A stretch of DNA of 64,000 nt from Rhodopila globiformis (lineage in GTDB: Bacteria > Pseudomonadota > Alphaproteobacteria > Acetobacterales > Acetobacteraceae). The position numbers were made by a program, and so were the translations under genes. Positions 46,447-55,505 of the stretch are shown one piece after another (within the stretch, counting starts at the first letter, position 1; the number at the start of each line of letters is the position of its first letter). The notes under the pieces are model-generated. The model was given only the letters and a program-made list of their open reading frames with translations. It was not told where the DNA came from and did not search any database. Location: positions 1 through 64,000 of the forward strand of contig NZ_NHRY01000114.1 in assembly GCF_002937115.1 (NCBI RefSeq), in the 5' to 3' direction.

Positions 46447-46448
46447 GG

Positions 46449-46841
46449 CTAACCGGACCGTCCAAGCGCCAGGTCGAACAGGCTGACGTACTTCTTCCAG
46501 ATGGTGGTGACCAGCGACTGCGCCGTCTCGGTATTGGCGACCTTGGTGAGCTGTCCGTCCAGGGCGACCGCGTTGCCATCGATAATCCGCGCCTTGGCCG
46601 GCTGCAATGTTACCGATGCCACGCCGCTCGGCAGCGTGCCGGGCAGATGGTCGGGCTGTGTCTGCACCGGCGCCAGGGTTCCGCTGCCGGCCAGCACCTG
46701 CGCGAACGGCGTCAGGTCCCGTGCCTGGTATCCCGGTGTGTTGACGTTGGCGATATTCCCGGCCAGCACCGCCTGCCGCTGCGCCATCCAGACCAGCCGC
46801 TTTTCGGCAACGTCGAACAAGGCAATTCTGCTTGGGTCCAT
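46449..46841 (-). CDS. flgB: Flagellar basal-body rod protein FlgB
   Basis: A 130-residue proximal rod protein. QAVLAGNIANVNTPGYQARD is the rod signature, and the C-terminus ETAQSLVTTIWKKYVSLFDL is conserved. Start MDPSRIALFDVAEK at 46841 is preferred to the longer frame (46886), whose extra residues are not rod-like. It is first of the minus-strand flagellar operon and divergent from the small gene at 46928, with 86 bp between them for promoters. Confidence 0.93.
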   Translation of the reverse strand: MDPSRIALFDVAEKRLVWMAQRQAVLAGNIANVNTPGYQARDLTPFAQVLAGSGTLAPVQTQPDHLPGTLPSGVASVTLQPAKARIIDGNAVALDGQLTKVANTETAQSLVTTIWKKYVSLFDLALGRSG

Positions 46842-46927
46842 GCGCGCAGTCTGGCGCGCAAATCTAAAGAAAGCGTTAACGGCCACCCGTTAACCGTTTC
46901 TTCACCTTCCCGCGCCTTAATGGCGTC

Positions 46928-47185
46928 ATGCCGGCAGAAACGGACAGCCTGACACCATTGCGCGCCCTGCTCGCGGAAATCCGCGGCATCGTCCAGCAGG
47001 CGCAGGCCGCGATCGACAGAGGCCAGGCCCCGGACCTGAGCGGCCTGGAAAGGTCCATGGCCATGCTCTGCGCCCGGGCGCTCGACCTGCCGCCCGCGCT
47101 CCGGCTGCAGGCGCGCGCCGAGCTGGCCAGCCTGCAACCGCCGATCGAGCACCTGTTCGAAACCCTGGCGAGGCAGGCGGCGTGA
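46928..47185 (+). CDS. Small helical protein upstream of fliO
   Basis: An 85-residue, Leu/Ala-rich, probably all-helical soluble protein without a signal peptide. Its end overlaps the fliO start (GTGA), so it is co-translated with fliO-fliP. A flagellar assembly or chaperone role is plausible from context only. No family is recognised. Confidence 0.65.
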   Translation: MPAETDSLTPLRALLAEIRGIVQQAQAAIDRGQAPDLSGLERSMAMLCARALDLPPALRLQARAELASLQPPIEHLFETLARQAA

Positions 47186-47436
47186 CCGGCCAGACGGTCG
47201 CGGTTGCCGTGATGGCCCTGATGGGCGTGCTCGCGCTCATTGGCCTGCTCGCCCGGCTGCTGCAAGCCGTTGGCTGGCGCTCCGTCCCCCGCACCGGACG
47301 CAGCCTGGTGGTGCGGGAGACCGTTGCGCTCGACCCGCGCCGCCGCCTGCATCTTATTGAATGCGCCGATCGGCAGGTGATCGTGCTGACCGGAGGCGGC
47401 CAGGATCTGGTGGTCGGGTGGGTGCGCGATCCATGA
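47182..47436 (+). CDS. fliO: Flagellar biosynthetic protein FliO
   Basis: An 84-residue protein with one N-terminal membrane helix (about 4-26) and a small cytosolic domain (LVVRETVALDPRRRLHLIEC then VIVLTGGGQDLVVGW), as in FliO. FliO helps FliP assemble into the export gate. The start is GTG 47182, and the end overlaps fliP in ATGA. Confidence 0.85.
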   Translation: MTGQTVAVAVMALMGVLALIGLLARLLQAVGWRSVPRTGRSLVVRETVALDPRRRLHLIECADRQVIVLTGGGQDLVVGWVRDP

Positions 47437-48326
47437 AGCTGCAGCGAACCGCAGCCCCGATCGTCATGGCCGACGCGGACCGGCCATCCACACCTTTGCC
47501 GCTACCAGTGGAAGGCGTGGATGGAGACCCTGCCGGCGCCATGACGAAGGGCCGCCGGCCCGTCTCCTCAACCTTCGCGCGGCCTGCCATATGGCGCTGG
47601 CTTCTGACGGCGGGATTGCTTATGGCGCCCGCGCTGGCCCACGCGCAATCGGTCAGCATCGACCTTGGCGCCGCCGGCCAGGCCGGCGCGACCGCGCGGA
47701 TCGTCCAGCTGACCGCGCTGATCACCGTCCTGTCGCTCGCCCCCAGCCTGCTGGTGATGATGACCGCGTTCACCCGCATCGTCATCGTGCTGTCGCTGCT
47801 GCGCAACGCGCTCAGCACGCAGAGCACGCCGCCCAACATCGTGCTGATCGGCCTGGCCCTGTTCCTGTCGTTCTTCGTCATGCAGCCGGTGCTGGAGCAG
47901 TCCTGGACCGACGGCATCCAGCCGATGACACAGGGCCAGGTTTCCGAAATCGAGGGCCTGCGCCTCGCCACCGCGCCGTTCCATCAGTTTATGGTCGACA
48001 ACGTCCGGGACGAGGACCTGACCTTCTTCCAGAACCTTGGCCGCCTGCCGCCCTCCGCCGACGCCGCGTCGGTCCCCTGGCGCGCCCTGGTTCCCGCTTT
48101 CATCGTCGGCGAGTTGCGCCGGGCGTTCGAGATGGGCTTTCTGCTGTTCCTGCCGTTCCTGATCATCGACATCGTCGTCGCCAGCGTGCTGATGAGCCTG
48201 GGCATGATGATGCTGCCGCCCAGCGCGGTATCGCTGCCGTTCAAGCTGATCTTCTTCGTGATGGTCGATGGCTGGCGCCTCGTCGCCGGCAGCCTGGTTC
48301 AGAGCTTTGTGACCCCTGGTTCTTGA
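47433..48326 (+). CDS. fliP: Flagellar export apparatus protein FliP with repeat-derived N-terminal extension
   Basis: The core pore-forming subunit of the flagellar export gate. The mature part begins QSVSIDLG and contains FTRIVIVLSLLRNALSTQ, the conserved PFHQFM segment and GMMMLPPSAVSLPFKLIFFV. A signal peptide (WRWLLTAGLLMAPALAHAQ) precedes it, as is usual for FliP. From the coupled ATG 47433, however, about 50 residues precede that signal peptide, and most of them are encoded by a family A palindromic repeat (47463-47545) read in frame. Translation from internal ATG 47541 would give a conventional signal peptide, but no ribosome-binding site is visible there. The total is 297 residues, against about 245 for E. 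coli FliP. Confidence 0.93.
   Translation: MKLQRTAAPIVMADADRPSTPLPLPVEGVDGDPAGAMTKGRRPVSSTFARPAIWRWLLTAGLLMAPALAHAQSVSIDLGAAGQAGATARIVQLTALITVLSLAPSLLVMMTAFTRIVIVLSLLRNALSTQSTPPNIVLIGLALFLSFFVMQPVLEQSWTDGIQPMTQGQVSEIEGLRLATAPFHQFMVDNVRDEDLTFFQNLGRLPPSADAASVPWRALVPAFIVGELRRAFEMGFLLFLPFLIIDIVVASVLMSLGMMMLPPSAVSLPFKLIFFVMVDGWRLVAGSLVQSFVTPGS
47463..47545. repeat. Palindromic repeat, family A core, inside the fliP reading frame
   Basis: The left arm at 47463-47496 begins GTCATGGCC and ends ATCCACACCTT. The right arm at 47512-47545 begins AAGGCGTGGATGG and ends GCCATGAC. The outer terminal repeats of the full element are absent. It has no stop codon in the fliP frame. Confidence 0.78.
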
Positions 48327-48388
48327 TCATCGGAGATCATACGACCACACCTATGCTTGGCTGACCGCCAGGAACAGAGGAGGACTTC

Positions 48389-49780
48389 GTGACCACGTCG
48401 GCCGCTGCCGCGCAACCCGTGCCGAGATCCGTCATGCCGCCGCCCGTCCGCGCCCTGGCGCATATCCCGGGCGAGAAGGGGTGGCCGCTCGTCGGCAGCA
48501 CGTTCACCGCGCTTTCCGATCCGAAGCGCTTCTTCGAAGCGGCCGGGTCCCGGCACGGGAAAGTGGTGCGCGCCAGCATCCTGGGCGAAACCGGCGTGAC
48601 CCTGCTCGGCCCGGAGGCGAACGAGCTCGTGCTGTTCGACCAGCAGCGGCTGTTCTCCTCGCAACTTGGCTGGGGGCGGTTCATGGACCGCGTGTTTCCG
48701 CGCGGGCTGATGATGATGGATTTCGACGAGCACCGCCTGCAGCGCCGCGTGCTGTCGGTCGCGTTCAAGGCCGGGCCGATGCGGGCCTATCTTGCCGCCC
48801 TGGATGCCGGCATCGCGGCGCGGGTGGCCGAGTGGCGGGCGGCGCCGGGGCCGATGCTGTTCTACCCGGCGATGAAGCGGCTGACGCTCGATCTGGCGGC
48901 GACCTCGTTCCTGGGCGTTGGCTTTGGCCCCGAGACCGCGGATATCACCGCGGCCTTCGTCGACATGGTCGCGGCAACGATCGCCCCGATCCGCGCGCCG
49001 CTGCCGGGGACGCAGATGCAGCGTGGCGTGCGCGGGCGGGCCCGGGTCGTCGACTGGCTCAGCCGGCAGGTGCCGATCCGGCGGGAGGCAGGGGGCGACG
49101 ACCTGTTTTCGGAGTTGTGCCGCGCGCGGATGGACGACGGCACGCTGATGTCCACCCGCGCCGTGGTGGACCACATGAGCTTCATGATGCTGGCGGCCCA
49201 TGACACGCTGACCTCCTCGCTCAGCGCCTTCGTCTGGCTGCTGGCGCGCAATCCGGACTGGCAGGAACGGCTGCGTGCGGAAATCGCCGGACTCGGCCTT
49301 GCGGACGGCGCGCCGCTGCCGTTCGATCGGCTGGAGGCGATGCCGCTGACCGAGATGGCGTTCAAGGAGGCGCTGCGCATCATCCCGCCGGTCCCGGCCC
49401 TGCCGCGGCGGGCGCTGCGCGACTTCACCTTCGCCGGATATGCGATCCCCGCCGGCACCTCGGTCGGGATCAACCCGCTGTTCACCCACCACATGCCGGA
49501 GATCTGGCCCGAGCCGGATCGCTTCGATCCGCAACGCTTCACCGACGTCGCGCAGGCCGGGCGGCATCGCTATGCATTCGTGCCGTTCGGTGGCGGCGCG
49601 CATATGTGCCTCGGGCTGAACTTCGCGTTCATGCAGGCGAAGTGCTTCATGCGGCACCTGCTGCGGAACGTCCGGGTCAGCGTGGCGCCGGGCCACGAGA
49701 CGGAGTGGAAAATGTGGCCGATACCGCAGCCGAAGGATGGACTGCCGGTGACGCTGCAGCCAGTCCGGGACATGGCGTAG
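48389..49780 (+). CDS. Cytochrome P450
   Basis: A 463-residue soluble heme monooxygenase. The I-helix AAHDTLTS carries the oxygen-activation Asp-Thr, EALR is the ExxR motif, and VPFGGGAHMCLGLNF is the heme loop with the Cys ligand. The broad similarity is to CYP51/CYP120-type enzymes acting on sterol- or isoprenoid-like substrates, but the substrate cannot be read from sequence. GTG 48389 has GAGGAGG upstream. No ferredoxin or reductase gene is adjacent. Confidence 0.92.
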   Translation: MTTSAAAAQPVPRSVMPPPVRALAHIPGEKGWPLVGSTFTALSDPKRFFEAAGSRHGKVVRASILGETGVTLLGPEANELVLFDQQRLFSSQLGWGRFMDRVFPRGLMMMDFDEHRLQRRVLSVAFKAGPMRAYLAALDAGIAARVAEWRAAPGPMLFYPAMKRLTLDLAATSFLGVGFGPETADITAAFVDMVAATIAPIRAPLPGTQMQRGVRGRARVVDWLSRQVPIRREAGGDDLFSELCRARMDDGTLMSTRAVVDHMSFMMLAAHDTLTSSLSAFVWLLARNPDWQERLRAEIAGLGLADGAPLPFDRLEAMPLTEMAFKEALRIIPPVPALPRRALRDFTFAGYAIPAGTSVGINPLFTHHMPEIWPEPDRFDPQRFTDVAQAGRHRYAFVPFGGGAHMCLGLNFAFMQAKCFMRHLLRNVRVSVAPGHETEWKMWPIPQPKDGLPVTLQPVRDMA

Positions 49781-50981
49781 AAGAGCCCACGGCGGGATAC
49801 GGTCGCCTGCCGCCGGACACTGCCATCATGAAAGGGGAACGACCCTGCCCCACCCATAGGCTCGGTTGAGCGGAGCACTGCCGGACCCGCCGTTCGGCAA
49901 TGAATGGCAGCGAGCCGGCCGCGATGCAGGGGCCGGTTCATCTCCGATTATTTTGCTTGGTCGTTCCACTTGCCTGCGACTGGATAAGGCGTAGGGCACC
50001 CGGGACCGGAGCCTGACCAGCCGAGCCACCTCGGCGCGTCCTGAAAGCCGGCAACATGTCTCTTCCAGAAAGCTGCGAAAAATGCCGATCGGCATGGCGA
50101 CGCTGCTGGCTGGCTTGTGTTGAAGCGGCGTAAGAAACCGCGCGAACCTGTCCGGGGAACACGGTAATTGGCCATGCAGTTACAACCGGTGGCTTTGATA
50201 CAAAGACGCGAATCCACCAAGACTGGTGTTATCCTGGCGGTTGTCAGGGGATGGCGCCATTGGCGTTAAAATAGCAGTACAGCCGGCGCGATTGCACTGT
50301 CGTCATGGCGGCCGAAGGACCGCCATCCACGCCTTACGGTGCCGACATCAGCAGAAGGCGTGGATGGTGAGCCTTCGCCCACCATGACGTTGCGGAAATG
50401 GCCGTGCCCCCAACCCCCTATTTTAACGCCTATGAGGGGATGGCCCTGTCTCATGCAGCGATACGGCCCATGACTCCGAAAGCGCCCCAGAAGCAGCCTC
50501 GGCACGGCGGATACACAACCGCATACTGAACCGTCATTCAGCTTCGATTCCTCAGGCCGTGCTCAGCGCCGCGTGCCTGGAAGCCCGGGCATGCCGCGGG
50601 TGCCTTGGTCTGTTCGTGATCGAAGCGGTCAGGCAGCGGGAGAACGTAGCGCTGGTCTGGCTGCCGGCTGAAGCGCGAAAGCTGTACCGCGCCTGCATCT
50701 TTGTTACTTTGCCGGCCATAGGCCAGCCACCGGCACAAAACATTCGAGCGAAAACAACACATTATGTCCTTATATCTGATAATTCGCATATTCAGAAAAT
50801 ATATCTCGATACGTCCCGAACGGCCTTGATTGAATAACCTGTTTGTAATAGATGTCGCCCCGAAACGCGGATGGATCGGCCCGCTTCCGAAAGATGTTGG
50901 CCGTGGCTGCCGGCGGTTTGGTTCGCTGCAAATAATTTCGCAGGGTACCGAGCCGAATAATACGTTGATGGAGACGTCCCG
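49781..50981. other. 1.2-kb intergenic region with one complete repeat element
   Basis: No supported gene. It contains the complete family A element (50256-50434). A stretch at 50740-50860 is clearly AT-rich for this genome and is a likely promoter region for the cytochrome operon that starts at 50982. Confidence 0.55.
50256..50434. repeat. MITE-like palindromic repeat, family A, complete intergenic copy
   Basis: A 179-bp element with perfect 13-bp terminal inverted repeats, GGCGTTAAAATAG (50262-50274) and CTATTTTAACGCC (50418-50430). It is flanked by the direct repeat AGGGGATGGC (50246-50255 and 50435-50444). The internal palindrome (about 50301-50392) matches the copies at 312, 5090 and 47463. 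It has no coding capacity for a transposase. Confidence 0.85.
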
Positions 50982-52853
50982 ATGCCTCGTATCGGCCTCG
51001 ATGCACGCCGGCCTGCTGGTGCGCAGGCCCGGAATTCAGTAGCCGCTGACCTGCACATCCGCCACGGTCAGGCCCGGGCCGGAGACTCATCCTCCCAGTC
51101 CACGCCACGCCCGCGCCGCCGCGGCCAGGCGATCAACGTGCTCGCGTCCCTGATGCTAGCGGCCAGCCAGCCGGCAGCCGCCTTTGCCCAACCGGCGGCG
51201 CACGATGATGCCGCCACGAAGGTAGCGGCGGTCACGCGACCGATGAGCGTGCCGCAGGAAACCGATGGCTACGTCGGCACCCGGACTCCGCAGGACCACA
51301 AGGATTTCAAGCAGCTCCAGGGGCCGTTCACGACGCCCGAGCAGGTCACGCAGGCCTGCCTGAGCTGTCATACCCAGGCCGCCAGGCAGGTGATGTCCAA
51401 CATCCACTGGACCTGGAAGGCGTGGGACCCCAAAACCAAGCGGATCGTCGGCAAGAACGAGGTCTATAATAATTTCTGTGTCAGTCCGATCAGCAACGAA
51501 CAGTTCTGCACCGTCTGTCACATCGGCTACGGCAGCACCGACCCGAACACGTTCATTCCCTTCAGCCAACGCGCCGAGGACCGGGTCGATTGCCTCGCCT
51601 GCCACGACCAGACCAAGACCTATCGCAAGATTCCGTTCATCGGCGGCAACCCGGCGATGGAAAAGATCGCTGTGCGCCCGGGCTGCAACGAGGTCTATGG
51701 CACCGACAAGCCCTACGTCCTGCCTGAGGACCTGCCGCAGATCGCCAAGAGCGTCGGGCCGCCGACACGTTACACCTGCGGCCTGTGTCATTTCTACGGC
51801 GGCGGCGGCGACGGCGTGAAGCACGGCGACCTCGACAGTTCGCTCGATGAACCGTCGCACGATCTCGACGTGCACATGGACGCGAAGGGGCTGAACTTCC
51901 CCTGCCAGCAGTGCCACCAATCTGGCGACCACCGCATCAGCGGCCGTCACTACACGATCGACGCCGTCCCGGTGTCCGATGCCTTCCTGCGCGGGGCGCC
52001 GCACAACGGCAACGCCGTCACCTGCCAGTCGTGCCACAGCGAGACTCCGCATCATCGTAACGATGACATCACGGCGCTGGTCGCCGGCACGCTCAACATG
52101 CATACCCGGGACATCGCCTGCCAGACCTGCCACATCCCTGAATTCGCCCGCGGCAGTCTTCCGACCAAGCTGGACTGGAACTACGCCACCGCCGGCAAGC
52201 TGGCGCCCAATGGCTCGCCGTTGGTGATGGTCGACAAGCGCGGCTGGAATACCTATTGGGGCGTCAAGGGCAGCTTCGCCTGGGGCGTGAACGTCGTACC
52301 GGACTACCGCTGGTTCAACGGCACCGAGGACTGGTTGCACATCGGTGACAAGGCACGGCCGGACAAGAATGGCGTCGTCGCCATCAACCAGATCGAGGGC
52401 AGTGCGACCGACGGCAAGTCGCGCATCTGGCCGTTCAAGATTTCCCGCAACAACCAGCCGTACGACATGAAGACCGGGACGCTCGCGGTGTTCCACTCGT
52501 TCGGCTTCGACGACGACGCCTTCACCATGGCGTATGACTGGAAGAAGGCCATCACCGTCGGCATGAAGGCAGCCAACCTGCCCTTCTCCGGGGAGATCGG
52601 CTTTGAAAAGACCGCGATGTACTGGCCGATCACCCACATGGTGGCGCCGAAGAGCAAGGCGCTGGCCTGCCGGGACTGCCACGCGAACAACGGGCGCCTG
52701 CAGAACATCGACGGAGTCTACATACCGGGCCGGGCCACGGACCATCAGCCCTGGATCGAGCGCATCGGCCTGCTGATGGCGGCACTCGCCTGCGTCGCCG
52801 TCTTCCTGCACGGAACGATCCGCGTCGCCATGTGGCTGCGCCGCAAGTTCTGA
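50982..52853 (+). CDS. Octaheme c-type cytochrome, tetrathionate reductase family (Otr)
   Basis: A 623-residue exported multiheme cytochrome. Eight CxxCH motifs are present (CLSCH, CTVCH, CLACH, CGLCH, CQQCH, CQSCH, CQTCH, CRDCH), matching the octaheme tetrathionate reductase family known from Shewanella. That family also reduces nitrite and hydroxylamine in vitro. A twin-Arg-like basic stretch and hydrophobic signal (about 45-68) lead export. A C-terminal helix (IGLLMAALACVAVFLHGTIR) should anchor it to the inner membrane facing the periplasm. The ATG at 50982 has GGAGA upstream. The cytochrome b gene follows 14 bp later, so quinol-to-Otr electron flow is likely. Confidence 0.88.
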   Translation: MPRIGLDARRPAGAQARNSVAADLHIRHGQARAGDSSSQSTPRPRRRGQAINVLASLMLAASQPAAAFAQPAAHDDAATKVAAVTRPMSVPQETDGYVGTRTPQDHKDFKQLQGPFTTPEQVTQACLSCHTQAARQVMSNIHWTWKAWDPKTKRIVGKNEVYNNFCVSPISNEQFCTVCHIGYGSTDPNTFIPFSQRAEDRVDCLACHDQTKTYRKIPFIGGNPAMEKIAVRPGCNEVYGTDKPYVLPEDLPQIAKSVGPPTRYTCGLCHFYGGGGDGVKHGDLDSSLDEPSHDLDVHMDAKGLNFPCQQCHQSGDHRISGRHYTIDAVPVSDAFLRGAPHNGNAVTCQSCHSETPHHRNDDITALVAGTLNMHTRDIACQTCHIPEFARGSLPTKLDWNYATAGKLAPNGSPLVMVDKRGWNTYWGVKGSFAWGVNVVPDYRWFNGTEDWLHIGDKARPDKNGVVAINQIEGSATDGKSRIWPFKISRNNQPYDMKTGTLAVFHSFGFDDDAFTMAYDWKKAITVGMKAANLPFSGEIGFEKTAMYWPITHMVAPKSKALACRDCHANNGRLQNIDGVYIPGRATDHQPWIERIGLLMAALACVAVFLHGTIRVAMWLRRKF

Positions 52854-52867
52854 CACAGGAGGACGCC

Positions 52868-53512
52868 ATGACCGCGCACCGGATGTATCTGTTCAAAGGC
52901 TTCGAGCGATTCTGGCACTGGGCCCAGGCGGCGCTGATCATCGCCCTGCTGGTGACGGGCTTCCAGATCCACGGCTACCTGCACTGGTTCGACTTCAGCA
53001 CGGCCGTGCAGGTCCACGGCTACCTCGCCTGGGCGCTGGTGACGCTGTGGATTTTCGCGATCTTCTGGCACTTCACCACTGGCGAGTGGAAGCAGTACAC
53101 GCCGACGTTCGACAAGATCGACAAGATGATCCTCTATTACATCTGGGGGATATTCTTCAAGCAGCGCTATCCGCACCACCAGTGGATCCGGCACAAGCAC
53201 AATCCCCTGCAGCGGTTGGCCTATCTGTGGCTGAAGCTGATGGTTCATCCGCTGGTCTGGGTCAGCGGCGCGCTGCTGCTGCTCTACAGCTACGACTGGC
53301 TGCCGCACATGCCGCTCGGCCTGGCGGTCAACGAAGTCGCGTGGGCGCACACCGCGGCCGCCTACATGCTGCTGTTCTTCCTGATCGCGCACCTCTACCT
53401 GATCACCACCGGCAAGACCCCGCTGACCTACACCAAGGCCATGATCACCGGGTGGGAGGTCGCCCGTGACGAGGTCGAACCGGAATCCGTCGCCTCCAAG
53501 ACCGGCGCGTGA
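52868..53512 (+). CDS. Cytochrome b561-type membrane subunit, partner of the octaheme cytochrome
   Basis: A 214-residue integral membrane diheme cytochrome b of the b561 / hydrogenase b-subunit class. Four or more helices carry His residues suitable as heme ligands (ERFWHWAQ, GFQIHGYLHW, VQVHGYLAW, AWAHTAAAYMLLFFLIAHLY). It would oxidise quinol and pass electrons to the octaheme protein. ATG 52868 is preceded by AGGAGG at 52856-52861. Confidence 0.85.
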   Translation: MTAHRMYLFKGFERFWHWAQAALIIALLVTGFQIHGYLHWFDFSTAVQVHGYLAWALVTLWIFAIFWHFTTGEWKQYTPTFDKIDKMILYYIWGIFFKQRYPHHQWIRHKHNPLQRLAYLWLKLMVHPLVWVSGALLLLYSYDWLPHMPLGLAVNEVAWAHTAAAYMLLFFLIAHLYLITTGKTPLTYTKAMITGWEVARDEVEPESVASKTGA

Positions 53513-53546
53513 GCGCCGGTCCGGGACCGCGTGACCATCAGCCTGA

Positions 53547-54311
53547 ATGGACTGTCCGATGATTGGCACTATTTCCGGATTTCGACTGGTACCGTCCGCG
53601 GCCGTGCGGATGCTGTGCGCCGCCGCCGTCTCGGCGCCCCTGCTCGCGGCCCGGGCGGAGCCGACCGGGACACAGCAATCGACGCCGGGCCTCGCCGACA
53701 CGCCGGGGACCGCGCCGTCGATCGCCGCGCCGGACCAGGCGCTGAGCGTGGAGGCGTTCAAGGTTCGGGACGGCCGCGCCCTGCTGGATTCGGCGGTTCT
53801 CCTGAAGGTGTATTACTACGCCTACGCCACCGGTCCGGTGGACTACAGCGCGATCCTGACCGAGAACACCCAGGACATCGTTCCGCCGCCGCCGGTACGG
53901 CCGACCCTTGCGCAAAAGCAGACGATTGACGCCTTGATCCGGTTGGCGAAGTCGCACCCGGATATCCTGATCGTGGCCGACGACGTCACGCTGGAAAGTT
54001 ACGACAAGTCCGCGCAGTCCTATACGATGAACAATCGCCTGTTCATCGGCCATGTCGGCTACTACTTCGACAACTCGCCGTTCCATTACGTGTACCCGCA
54101 GTCCGGGTCCTTCCATAAGCTGCACTGCACCGACGCCACGGCCCTGGCCGCCATCGACTCGGCCATTGACAATTACCAGCCGTTTTCCGTGGACATCGCC
54201 GGGCATGTCACCGGAACGAGAGCCGCTGACAAGGTCGTGGCGATCGAGGTGCAGGACGTCGTGCTGAAGGACGGCGCGGGCAAGACCCTGCTGACCCAGG
54301 GCCAGCCATAG
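53547..54311 (+). CDS. Exported protein of unknown function in the Otr cluster
   Basis: A 254-residue protein with a probable signal peptide (hydrophobic stretch around residues 18-35, cleavage near ARAEP) and a Pro/Ala-rich linker. A globular domain follows with VLLKVYYYAYATGPVDYSAI and PHPDILIVADD-like strands, then a beta-rich C-terminus. It has no heme motif and only one Cys in the mature domain. It sits 34 bp after the cytochrome b gene and is probably in the same operon, so a periplasmic accessory role is an inference from context. ATG 53559 is an alternative start. Confidence 0.65.
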   Translation: MDCPMIGTISGFRLVPSAAVRMLCAAAVSAPLLAARAEPTGTQQSTPGLADTPGTAPSIAAPDQALSVEAFKVRDGRALLDSAVLLKVYYYAYATGPVDYSAILTENTQDIVPPPPVRPTLAQKQTIDALIRLAKSHPDILIVADDVTLESYDKSAQSYTMNNRLFIGHVGYYFDNSPFHYVYPQSGSFHKLHCTDATALAAIDSAIDNYQPFSVDIAGHVTGTRAADKVVAIEVQDVVLKDGAGKTLLTQGQP

Positions 54312-54342
54312 AGCTTTGGCCGGCCCGATCCGTTCCCCCTCC

Positions 54343-54418
54343 GTCATGGCCGGGCGTGTCCCGGCCATCCGCGCTTCGACGGGGCGGGGTAGATGGCCGG
54401 GACACGCCCGGCCATAAC
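54343..54418. repeat. Palindromic repeat, family B
   Basis: Arms of 27 bp (54343-54369 and 54392-54418) are complementary with one mismatch, around a 22-nt loop. Each arm contains its own smaller palindrome (GGCCGGGCGTGTCCCGGCC). The same unit is present at 62936-63013. It lies between the Otr cluster and the exporter gene. Confidence 0.85.
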
Positions 54419-54713
54419 GATAGGGCGACGACCCATGTCCTGTTGCCCTTTAACCTGGCGCCAATGCGGCTTGTTCGGGCCACCGGTGGCGGCACATGCC
54501 TGCCGGGATGGCACGCCCCTGACGATGGCCGGCGAACCCCGCGGATCAACCACAGGTCATATCGGGTCCGCGGTAGCATACCGTAATCTTGATCGCAGTC
54601 GCCAAGCCTGCCATCCAGGCGGCTGGCAGGATCGTCGTCGCGCCGGCCTTCCAACCCGTCTGTCCCACTTGCGGCGGAGTCGCTGTGCGATCATCCGCCA
54701 TGGAGCAACCGTC

Positions 54714-55505
54714 ATGCCACCCATGGACCTGATGCAGTCTGCTCTCGCCATCGGCTGCGGCGGCCTGGTCGGGTTCTCGCTCGGGCTGATCGGCGGTGGT
54801 GGTTCGGTGCTCGCCGTGCCGCTGCTGCTCTACGTGGTTGGCGTCAGCGATCCGCACATCGCGATCGGCACCAGTGCGCTGGCGGTGGCGGTGAACGCCT
54901 TCGTCAACCTGATCTCGCATGCCCACGCCGGCAATGTCCGGTGGAGCGCCAGCTTCGTGTTCGCAGCCGGCGGCGTGCTGGGCGCGTTCATCGGCTCCAC
55001 CGCCGGGAAGGCGTTCGACGGCCAGCGCCTGCTGGTGCTGTTCGCGCTGCTGATGATCGTGATCGCCGCGCTGATGCAGCGGCCACGCCGGCTCATCGTC
55101 GCCGGGCCGTTCCACCTGACCCCGGCCCTGGCCGGCCGGTTCGCGGGCAGCGGCCTTGGCACGGGCCTGCTGGCCGGCTTCTTCGGCATCGGCGGCGGCT
55201 TCCTGATCGTGCCGGCGCTGACGCTGATCTGCGGCCTGGCGACGCTGGAGGCGATCGGATCGTCGCTGGTGTCGGTGGGCGCCTTCGGCCTGACCACGGC
55301 GATCAACTACGCCGTTTCCGGCCTGATCGACTGGCCCATCGCCGGGCTGTTCCTGGCGGGCGGCGTCGCCGGCGGTGTCGGGGGCGCAGCCGTCGCCGGG
55401 CACCTGGCGCGCAACCGGCAAGCATTGAACCGCGTGTTCGGTGCGATCGTGGCGTCGGTGGCACTCTACATGCTGGCGCACAGCGCCGGCTGGATCGGCC
55501 GGTAA
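54714..55505 (+). CDS. TauE/SafE (TSUP) family anion exporter
   Basis: A 263-residue membrane protein with about eight helices in two halves. The repeated motif GLIGGGGSVLAVPLLLYVVG (first half) and GFFGIGGGFLIVPALTLI (second half) is the TSUP signature. Members export sulfite, sulfonates or other anions. Location near an Otr cluster fits a role in sulfur-oxyanion handling, which is an inference. The start ATG 54714 has GGAG upstream. Confidence 0.88.
   Translation: MPPMDLMQSALAIGCGGLVGFSLGLIGGGGSVLAVPLLLYVVGVSDPHIAIGTSALAVAVNAFVNLISHAHAGNVRWSASFVFAAGGVLGAFIGSTAGKAFDGQRLLVLFALLMIVIAALMQRPRRLIVAGPFHLTPALAGRFAGSGLGTGLLAGFFGIGGGFLIVPALTLICGLATLEAIGSSLVSVGAFGLTTAINYAVSGLIDWPIAGLFLAGGVAGGVGGAAVAGHLARNRQALNRVFGAIVASVALYMLAHSAGWIGR

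Noticed and set aside
49826-50220. Possible transposase remnant in the P450-Otr gap (MANYR-like start on minus)
   Set aside because: Only a few residues resemble REP-associated transposases. The HUH and Tyr motifs are absent, so it cannot be supported.
51156-52856. 566-codon minus-strand ORF opposite the octaheme cytochrome
   Set aside because: Shadow frame. The plus strand has eight heme motifs and a ribosome-binding site.
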